Source: Candidatus Adlerbacteria bacterium | Lineage (GTDB): Bacteria; Patescibacteriota; Minisyncoccia; Phycocordibacterales; SBAW01 | DNA length: 10,667 nt | Assembly (NCBI GenBank): GCA_903840375.1 | Contig: CAIMFR010000054.1 | Coordinates: forward strand, 1 to 10,667 | Reading direction: 5' to 3' | Shown: piece after piece, positions 4,772-10,667 of the stretch | Layout: each line of letters opens with the position of its first letter | How positions within the stretch are numbered: position 1 is the first letter of the stretch | The notes under the pieces: generated by a model | Databases searched by the model: none | Told to the model about the DNA's origin: nothing | Seen by the model: the letters and a program-made list of their open reading frames with translations, nothing else | Made by a program: the position numbers and the translations under genes

Positions 4772-7700
4772 ATGCCGCCGTTTACCAACCTACACGTCCA
4801 TTCGCACTATTCCCTTTTGCAGGCTTTGCCAAAACTGCCTGACCTTATTGCCGCCGCGAAAAATGAGGGTTGTACGGCGCTCGCTTTGACCGACCTCGGC
4901 AATCTTTATGGCGCGATCGAGTTCATCAAGGAGTGCAAGAAAAAAGGGATAAAACCGATCCTCGGCGTCGACGTGCGCCTCGCCACTGACGGCAATCATC
5001 GACTCGTACTCCTTGCTGAAAATGAGGCAGGCTACCGCAACATGCTAGCGCTTGTCACCGACTCCTATCTTGCAGAAAAAGGCGACGAGTCAGAAACGGT
5101 TAAACATCTCGTGACGCGCGAAAATCTGCGCGCGCATGCAGTCGGACTCATCGCCATCGCGCCGTCATTATGCGGAGAGATAGCCTCAGCACTGCACGCA
5201 CAGACGACTGATCATGCGGAAAAGTTGATACATGAGTACCGAGACATTTTTGGTGATAATAATTTTTATCTAGAGATCTCAAAACATGAGGAGCTCGACG
5301 GACATGATGAACTGATGCTCAAACTGAGTGCGCTCGCCGAGAATATAGGCACACCGCTCGTCGCCGGGCAGGAAGTTTTTTACATCAACCGCGACGATCG
5401 TCGGGCATGGGAAACTTTGCGCAAGATCGAGAACAGCGGCGTGCACGGCGGCGGTGTCGATGAGAACGGCGGCATCGGAGCAGAGGAAGCTGATTGCCCT
5501 TTTATGTGCGCGGCAGAAATGGCGGAAAAATTTTCAGACATGCCGGAGGCCTTGGCGAATACGAACAAGATCGCCGATAGGTGCAATGTGGATCTTACAC
5601 TCGGCAAATTCGTATTCCCCACATTCGTGCTGCCGGAAGGAAAAACGAACGATGACGTGTTGCGTGAACTATGCATGAAAGGCCTCAAAGCTCGCAACCT
5701 CGAAGGCCAGCCGGAAGTGCTTGAACGTCTTGAGTACGAACTAAACATCATCAAGATGAAAGGCTACGCCGTGTACTTCCTCGTCGTGGAAGACCTCATC
5801 CGCTTCTCGCGCGAGAACGGCATCTATTCCAACATCAGAGGCTCGGTTGCCGGCTCTATGACGACGTACCTTTTGCAGATCACAAAAATAGATCCGCTTG
5901 TTTACAAAATTCCGTTCGAACGTTTCCTCAACCCGGAACGTCCATCCGCTCCCGATATCGACATGGACTTCGCAGATGAACGCCGCGAGGAAGTCATCAA
6001 CTATGCGCGGGCAAAATACGGCGCGGACCATGTCGCGCAGATAGGTACGTTCGGCACGATGCTCGCACGCGGTGTGGTGCGCGACGTGACGCGTGCGCTC
6101 GGTTATCCGTACGGCCTCGGCGATCGCATCGCGAAAGAAATTCCGTTCGGTTCGCAAGGTTTTGCTATGACACTCGATCGCGCGTTGAATGAAAATCCGG
6201 AGCTGGCAAAGATATATAAGGAGGATGAGGCGAAAGAAATTATCGATCTCGGCAAGAAAATAGAAGGTTGCGCGCGACACATCTCCGTGCACGCCGCAGG
6301 TGTCGTCATTTCGCCGCTGCCGCTTGTGCACTACTCGCCGATGCAGCACGACCCAAAGGGCGGCAAACTTATCACGCAATACGACATGTATTCCGTCGGC
6401 GAGGACGGTGTCGGCCTGACAAAATTCGACTTCCTCGGCATCCGCAACCTCACTATCCTTGCTAACGCGGTCGACATCATAAAGAAGACGCGCGGAATCA
6501 CTGTCGATATTGAAAATGTAAGAGTCGATGATGCCAAAACTTTCGCTATGCTCGCGCGCGGCGAGACTGAAGGCACGTTCCAGCTAAACGGCCCAGGCAT
6601 GACAAAGTGGCTTGTCGAGCTACAGCCGACGACCATCCACGACATCAACGCGATGGTCGCACTCTACCGCCCTGGCCCGATGGAATCCATTCCGCAATAT
6701 ATTGAACGCAAGAAAAATCCCACACTGACGCACTACCTCGATCCGCGCATGCGGCAATACTTGGACGCGTCGTTCGGCCTGCTCGTGTACCAAGACGACG
6801 TGCTCCTCACCGCGATCACGCTCGGCGGCTACTCGTGGTTGGAAGCAGACAAACTCCGCAAAGCGATGGGTAAAAAGATTCCGGAGGTCATGCAGGCTGA
6901 AAAAGATAAATTATTGAAGAAGCTGATCGAGTACGGCAAACTCACGCCGCAGCTCGCCGACAAATTGTGGAAACTTATCGAGCCGTTCGCCGCGTACGGG
7001 TTCGGCAAGGCGCATGCTGCAAGTTATGGAAAGGTGGCGTATCAAACTTCGTATCTCAAAGCGAACTTCCCGGTGGAATATATGTCGGCGGTGCTCACGG
7101 CGGAGTCGGGCGACATCGACACGATCTCGATCATGGTCGGAGAATGTCGTCGCATAAAAATTCCCGTCCTCCCGCCGGATGTTAACGAAAGCTTCGGAGA
7201 TTTTACGGCGATACTGGCAGACCCAGTGACGAGAGCTCCCACAACAGCAGCTACCTGCGAAGGGTACAGCAATTTTTCTGCTGAAAAATTGCCTGAAGTT
7301 GCCTCGTCAGTCACTCGACAAACCCCCTTCTCAGATACTGCTGTTGTGGGGGCTCAAGCTGCACAAGATTCCATCCGCTTTGGCCTCTACTCGATAAAAA
7401 ACTTCGGACGTGGTGTTGCGGATTCCGTCATTGCTGAACGCGAGGCGAACGGACAATTCACTTCGCTCTCCGATTTCCTTCGGCGCGTCACGACAAACGG
7501 CCTCAACAAAAGAGGTCTCGAGTCTCTCATCCAGTGCGGAGCACTCGACCGGTTTGGCGAACGCGCGCAGATGTCCGCCGCCATCGAACAACTTTTGGAA
7601 TATCATCGCGACGCGACAAAAGAACAATCGCACGATTCCCTTTTCGCCGACCTCGGCAGCTCGGTCGCTGATGTACATTTACCGACAACAGAACCGGCAA

Positions 7701-8080
7701 CGCTTGAGCAGCGACTGGAATGGGAAAAAGAATTGCTCGGCCTCTACGTCTCCGGGCATCCGCTCGACCGCTATCGGGAAAAACTCGCGAAGCGTCCGAT
7801 GAACATCAATCAACTGAAACAAAAAGTGCGCGTCGGTGTAGACATCGTGACTGCCGGCATGCTCGCCAACGTTCGCATAATTCTGACGCAAAAAGGCGAC
7901 CAGATGGCATTCCTCAAACTCGCCGATGACGAAGGTGCGATAGAAGCCGTGGCATTTCCAAAAACGTTTACCGAGTATAAAGATATAATAAAACAAGACG
8001 CCTGCATAGCGATAAAAGGCAAAATTTCAAACCGCAACAACGAGCTATCCATCATCATCGACAAGATGAAGAAGTTGTAA
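4772..8080 (+). CDS. dnaE: DNA polymerase III subunit alpha (DnaE type)
   Basis: Catalytic subunit of the replicative polymerase, 1102 residues (E. coli has 1160). Order: PHP domain from residue 1 (NLHVHSHYSLL at 6-16), palm/fingers, a helix-hairpin-helix segment (NGLNKRGLESLIQCGALDRF), then a C-terminal OB fold, where the protein ends. Polymerase aspartates are D395 and D397 (PDIDMDF) and D553 (KFDFLG). Other hallmarks are FERFLNPERPS, ALYRPGPM, LRKAMGKK and YGFGKAHAASYG. PHP metal residues are altered: TDLG (L42) for TDHG, GVD (D67) for GxE, QEVFY (F203) for NDvHY. PHP proofreading is therefore probably lost. The usual GPGRGS reads SNIRGS. About 50 residues (817-866) are an extra in-frame segment encoded by a palindromic element. 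The frame is open back to 4628, but that would overlap rpmF and its promoter, so 4772 is chosen. Confidence 0.95.
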   Translation: MPPFTNLHVHSHYSLLQALPKLPDLIAAAKNEGCTALALTDLGNLYGAIEFIKECKKKGIKPILGVDVRLATDGNHRLVLLAENEAGYRNMLALVTDSYLAEKGDESETVKHLVTRENLRAHAVGLIAIAPSLCGEIASALHAQTTDHAEKLIHEYRDIFGDNNFYLEISKHEELDGHDELMLKLSALAENIGTPLVAGQEVFYINRDDRRAWETLRKIENSGVHGGGVDENGGIGAEEADCPFMCAAEMAEKFSDMPEALANTNKIADRCNVDLTLGKFVFPTFVLPEGKTNDDVLRELCMKGLKARNLEGQPEVLERLEYELNIIKMKGYAVYFLVVEDLIRFSRENGIYSNIRGSVAGSMTTYLLQITKIDPLVYKIPFERFLNPERPSAPDIDMDFADERREEVINYARAKYGADHVAQIGTFGTMLARGVVRDVTRALGYPYGLGDRIAKEIPFGSQGFAMTLDRALNENPELAKIYKEDEAKEIIDLGKKIEGCARHISVHAAGVVISPLPLVHYSPMQHDPKGGKLITQYDMYSVGEDGVGLTKFDFLGIRNLTILANAVDIIKKTRGITVDIENVRVDDAKTFAMLARGETEGTFQLNGPGMTKWLVELQPTTIHDINAMVALYRPGPMESIPQYIERKKNPTLTHYLDPRMRQYLDASFGLLVYQDDVLLTAITLGGYSWLEADKLRKAMGKKIPEVMQAEKDKLLKKLIEYGKLTPQLADKLWKLIEPFAAYGFGKAHAASYGKVAYQTSYLKANFPVEYMSAVLTAESGDIDTISIMVGECRRIKIPVLPPDVNESFGDFTAILADPVTRAPTTAATCEGYSNFSAEKLPEVASSVTRQTPFSDTAVVGAQAAQDSIRFGLYSIKNFGRGVADSVIAEREANGQFTSLSDFLRRVTTNGLNKRGLESLIQCGALDRFGERAQMSAAIEQLLEYHRDATKEQSHDSLFADLGSSVADVHLPTTEPATLEQRLEWEKELLGLYVSGHPLDRYREKLAKRPMNINQLKQKVRVGVDIVTAGMLANVRIILTQKGDQMAFLKLADDEGAIEAVAFPKTFTEYKDIIKQDACIAIKGKISNRNNELSIIIDKMKKL
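7233..7355 (+). repeat. Palindromic element inserted in frame within dnaE
   Basis: The outer arms 7233-7250 and 7338-7355 pair over 18 bp without a mismatch (one G-U pair). Pairing continues imperfectly inward to 7265 and 7322 (TACCTGCGAAGGG against its partner). A central AT-rich hairpin pairs 7269-7277 with 7284-7292 (9 bp, 6-nt loop). The whole element is translated as a low-complexity stretch rich in Ala, Thr and Ser (about residues 821-861 of DnaE) that has no counterpart in the usual DnaE pattern between the VNESFGDF and IRFGLYSIKNFG segments. It contains no stop codon in the dnaE frame. Its core shares CCTCG, GTC-CTC and CTC...CCYCCT segments with the 3316-3432 element, in the same orientation relative to transcription. 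Confidence 0.82.
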
Positions 8081-8086
8081 GCTATT

Positions 8087-8114
8087 TTGCAAAAAGGTGG
8101 GGCTGGAGTATTGT
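8087..8114 (+). promoter_or_regulatory. Possible thrS promoter in the dnaE-thrS gap
   Basis: TTGCAA (8087-8092), a 16-nt spacer and TATTGT (8109-8114, 4 of 6 to consensus) lie just before thrS. The -10 ends 7 nt before the ATG, so any leader would be 0-1 nt. A GGAG at 8105-8108 is 13 nt from the ATG, too far for a normal ribosome-binding site. Read-through from dnaE is an alternative. Confidence 0.35.
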
Positions 8115-8121
8115 TTAGTGT

Positions 8122-9858
8122 ATGACTTCGATCGAACACAGCCGGCATACTTTGGCACACCTTTTAGCTGCGGCGGTTTTGGAATTGTTTCCTGATGCTA
8201 AGCCGACCATCGGCCCGGCTGTCGACAACGGTTTTTATTACGACTTCGATTTCGGAAAAAATGCTCCCAAGGAAGAAGATTTGACTCGCATCGAGGAAAA
8301 GATGCGGGCACTGCTCCCGGATTGGGACTCATTCACACGTGAAGAAATTTCTGCCGATGATGCTCGCAAACTTTTCAAACACAATCCGTACAAAATAGAG
8401 CTGACCGACGAGATTGAGAAAACGGGCGATGCTGTGTCTATCTATACCTGCGGCGGATTTTCTGATTTGTGCCGAGGCGGACACGCAGAACATCCCAATA
8501 AGGATATCAAGCCGGACTCGTTCAAGCTCGAGCGCATCGCGGGCGCGTATTGGCGTGGCGATGAAAATAATACGATGCTCACGCGCATCTATGGCCTCGC
8601 CTTCCCCACCAAGAAAGAATTGGATGCATACATCACGCAGCAGGAAGAAGCAAAAAAGCGCGACCATCGCATCCTCGGCGCGCAGTTGAAACTTTTCACC
8701 CTATCACCGCTCGTCGGTTCAGGCCTACCGCTACTCCAACCGAACGGAGCGATAATCCGCCGCGAGATCGAGGAATATCTCTGGGATCTACACAAGAACA
8801 AAGGATACGATCGAGTATGGACGCCGCACCTTGCAAAGGAAGCTTTGTACGAAACATCCGGTCACGCATCAAAATTTGGCGATGAATTGTTTCGAGTGCA
8901 GGGCAAGGAGGAAAAGTTTTTCCTGAAGCCGATGAACTGCCCGCACCACATGCAGATATTTGCGGACAACCATTTCTCCTACCGCGACATGCCGGTGCGC
9001 TACTTCGAGCCGGCGACCGTGTACCGCGACGAAAAGACCGGCCAGTTGAGCGGCCTCACGCGCGTGCGCTCGATCACGCAGGACGATGGCCATCTCTTCT
9101 GCCGCGTCAGCCAGATCAATGAAGAAGTCTCGACCATCGTCGGCATCATCAAAGAATTTTACGCGACTATGCACATGCTCGAAGGCTACTGGGTGCGCCT
9201 CTCACTTCGCGGCGCAGACGGAACGTATCTCGGCAGCGACCAAGTGTGGGAGACGGCACAACAAGCATTGCAAGATGCCGCGGAAAGCAACAAACTTCCT
9301 TACAAAGCAGTCGAGGGCGAGGCGGCATTCTACGGACCGAAGCTCGACTTCATGTTCAAAGATGCGATAGGTCGCGAATGGCAGCTCGCCACCATCCAGT
9401 GTGACTTCAACCTGCCGGAGCGATTCGACCTCTCGTTCATAAATGAACAAGGCGAGAAGGAGCGACCTGTCGTCATCCACCGTGCGATCTCCGGCTCGCT
9501 CGAGCGCTTCATGGGCGTGATGATAGAACACTTCGCCGGAGCATTTCCATTGTGGCTCGCTCCGGTGCAAGCGCGCATCTTACCGATAAGCGAGGCGCAT
9601 AAAGATTATGCACACGAGATACTCAAAGCATTGAAAGCGGCAGACATTCGCACAGACATAGACGAGTCGAACGAAACCCTCGGTAAAAAGATCCGCGAAG
9701 CAAAAACAAAAAAGATCCCGTACCTCCTCGTCATCGGCGACCAAGAAGTAGAGAGCAAGACCGCCACGCTCGAAAGTCGTGACAAAGGAAAAGTCGGCGC
9801 ACTATCCGCAAAAGATATCGTAGAAAAATTGCAGGAAGAGATACGCGAGAAGAAATAG
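8122..9858 (+). CDS. thrS: Threonyl-tRNA synthetase without TGS domain
   Basis: Charges tRNA-Thr with threonine in the cytoplasm; class II synthetase, 578 residues. It begins directly at the editing domain, whose pocket residues are visible as H9 and H13 (HTLAH) and C117/H121 (DLCRGGH). The N-terminal TGS domain of the roughly 640-residue enzymes is absent. The catalytic core includes MNCPHH (271-276), motif 2 around RDEKTGQLSGLTRVRSITQDDGH, and motif 3 around HRAISGSLERF. The active-site zinc ligands are C273, H324 and H453; the C273-H324 distance of 51 residues equals that of E. coli C334-H385. The anticodon-binding domain follows at about 480-578. It starts 41 nt after dnaE on the same strand and ends 5 nt from the stop of the convergent membrane protein. 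No T-box or leader hairpin was seen upstream. Confidence 0.95.
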   Translation: MTSIEHSRHTLAHLLAAAVLELFPDAKPTIGPAVDNGFYYDFDFGKNAPKEEDLTRIEEKMRALLPDWDSFTREEISADDARKLFKHNPYKIELTDEIEKTGDAVSIYTCGGFSDLCRGGHAEHPNKDIKPDSFKLERIAGAYWRGDENNTMLTRIYGLAFPTKKELDAYITQQEEAKKRDHRILGAQLKLFTLSPLVGSGLPLLQPNGAIIRREIEEYLWDLHKNKGYDRVWTPHLAKEALYETSGHASKFGDELFRVQGKEEKFFLKPMNCPHHMQIFADNHFSYRDMPVRYFEPATVYRDEKTGQLSGLTRVRSITQDDGHLFCRVSQINEEVSTIVGIIKEFYATMHMLEGYWVRLSLRGADGTYLGSDQVWETAQQALQDAAESNKLPYKAVEGEAAFYGPKLDFMFKDAIGREWQLATIQCDFNLPERFDLSFINEQGEKERPVVIHRAISGSLERFMGVMIEHFAGAFPLWLAPVQARILPISEAHKDYAHEILKALKAADIRTDIDESNETLGKKIREAKTKKIPYLLVIGDQEVESKTATLESRDKGKVGALSAKDIVEKLQEEIREKK

Positions 9859-9863
9859 GAAGA

Positions 9864-10667
9864 TTATCGCTTCCCCATTCGGGTCAACTGCTGCGCTATA
9901 AAGTCATCGACCTTGTCGGCTGTATCACTTTCTATTTTTGACGGGGTCGGAGTCGGAACAGGCATCGCCGCCGGCACAGCTTTTTCATTTTTTATTTCAA
10001 CAATTTTTGTCGCAGCACCATCTCCGAAAAGAAATACTTTGAGCCAACGGAAGAATTTCATATGAATGCATTTGACCGCCAACTGGTATGCCGCGACGAT
10101 ACAGAACAGTATCAAGACCGACCAATAGATGACGAGTCCGACAGGGCCGAGATCAAGACCGGTGTACGGAACGGCAGCCAACGCGACTGAAACAACCGAG
10201 GCGGTTATTCCGGATGCGGCTATCACCGACACAGTCGTCGCACACTCCATAGTTTGCCCATACACGTTGGTAAAGGTCGCAATGTATGTCTGGGTACGTG
10301 CCGGCGTCACCGATGTCGTACCGCTTGAGCTGACATACCCGACCCCTGTTATCCATCCCGGAGTTCCAAACGGACCAACCCAAGACAATGTTGTTGAGTT
10401 TCCGAATGTGACGACCGTCGGAGATGCGGAAAATGAACATGGTCCGGTAGTGAGGTAAGTCGCCGGTGTATAGGAGTATGCCGGCACAATGCCGGGTGTC
10501 GGTGCAGGTGTCGCCGGGACGTACGTCGACAGCGATGACACCTGCGTGTACGTCGCCGGTGTGTAGGTGAATGTTGGGACTGTTCCGGGAGTTGAGCCTG
10601 ATGCTGGGACGTAGGTTGAGACTGTCGTACCAGGTGTGTACGTCGCCGGTGTGTAGGTGAATGTTGG
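9864..10667 (-). CDS. Surface/membrane protein with Pro-Thr-Tyr repeats and Ig-like domain (5' end outside window)
   Basis: The frame is open to the window edge, so the 267 visible residues lack the N-terminus; the GTG at 10541 is internal to a repeat. Visible residues about 1-30 and 31-61 are tandem repeats beginning PTFTYTPATY, with a partial third (AYSYTPATY). An Ig-like beta domain follows (about 77-150: SFSASPTVVTFGNSTTLSW...TQTYIATFTN), with Cys77 and Cys142 placed to pair. Next comes VPYTG (166-170), a hydrophobic span (about 175-198, VGLVIYWSVLILFCIVAAYQ) and a basic run (KCIHMKFFRWLK). VPYTG plus hydrophobic span plus basic residues resembles an LPxTG sorting signal, but about 70 further residues with a Pro/Thr stretch and charged end follow, which fits a plain transmembrane anchor with a cytoplasmic tail. 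Function unknown; probably an envelope or adhesion-type protein. Confidence 0.75.
   Translation of the reverse strand, partial: PTFTYTPATYTPGTTVSTYVPASGSTPGTVPTFTYTPATYTQVSSLSTYVPATPAPTPGIVPAYSYTPATYLTTGPCSFSASPTVVTFGNSTTLSWVGPFGTPGWITGVGYVSSSGTTSVTPARTQTYIATFTNVYGQTMECATTVSVIAASGITASVVSVALAAVPYTGLDLGPVGLVIYWSVLILFCIVAAYQLAVKCIHMKFFRWLKVFLFGDGAATKIVEIKNEKAVPAAMPVPTPTPSKIESDTADKVDDFIAQQLTRMGKR
10546..10667 (-). repeat. 90-bp tandem repeat in the surface protein gene
   Basis: The 32 bases at 10546-10577 recur exactly at 10636-10667, one 90-bp period (30 codons) apart. A third, diverged copy is visible near 10455-10490 (TYTPATY against SYTPATY in protein). The repeats stay in frame and encode Pro/Thr/Tyr-rich units. 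The array continues to the window edge, so copy number cannot be counted. Confidence 0.8.

Noticed and set aside
5741..6379. Long open frame antisense to dnaE (212 codons), with others antisense to smc and thrS
   Set aside because: They run opposite strongly conserved genes, have no recognisable domains, and have no promoter or ribosome-binding site. They are shadow frames from codon bias.
8081..8121. T-box or other riboswitch upstream of thrS
   Set aside because: The gap is only 41 nt, with no room for a T-box fold and no T-box consensus. Only a small TTTTGCAAAA palindrome overlapping the possible -35 was seen.
9856..9866. Shared bidirectional terminator between thrS and the surface protein gene
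   Set aside because: Only 5 nt separate the two stop codons, and I see no stem-loop there with T-runs.
10539..10541. GTG at 10541 as the true start of the surface protein
   Set aside because: The same frame continues to the window edge with matching repeat units, so this GTG is an internal Val codon and the gene is cut by the window.

Overview
The window is one end of a compact bacterial chromosome segment. It most resembles a Patescibacteria/CPR (Parcubacteria-like) genome. That assignment is inferred from protein style, not from a search: an Smc-type ATPase of about 734 residues with no visible hinge, a threonyl-tRNA synthetase that lacks the N-terminal TGS domain, an L32 that starts in the MRHT...NRRSHHAL style, and a surface-type protein with Pro/Thr/Tyr repeats plus an Ig-like domain. 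Base composition looks balanced, genes are tightly packed, and no rRNA, tRNA, CRISPR or insertion sequence was seen.

Left half, minus strand, in order of transcription: rpmF (L32, 4662-4429), a NusB-Nudix fusion (4329-3439), rnc (RNase III, 3307-2615), a short smc (2590-386), and a 70-residue protein of unknown function (318-106) that ends in a terminator hairpin (16-42). Right half, plus strand: dnaE (4772-8080) and thrS (8122-9858). These converge on a minus-strand surface/membrane protein whose 5' end lies beyond the window (9864-10667). rpmF and dnaE diverge from a 109-base intergenic region. Together the genes cover replication, mRNA/rRNA processing, transcription antitermination, translation and chromosome maintenance, with one envelope gene at the edge.

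Two patterns stand out. (1) Four genes (rpmF, nusB-nudix, smc, dnaE) have a TATAAT-like hexamer ending exactly 6 nt before the ATG, and thrS has one 7 nt before. None has a convincing Shine-Dalgarno site, so the layout predicts leaderless transcripts. The 70-residue gene is the exception: it has a -35/-10 promoter, a leader with a hairpin, and a strong AGGAG site. (2) Two long palindromic elements, at 3316-3432 (between nusB-nudix and rnc) and 7233-7355 (inside dnaE, in frame), share a core layout but have different arms. The dnaE copy adds about 50 residues just before the IRFGL segment, recalling the palindromic elements of Rickettsia genes. The other copy would form a roughly 28-bp RNA duplex directly upstream of the RNase III start codon, a candidate self-processing site.
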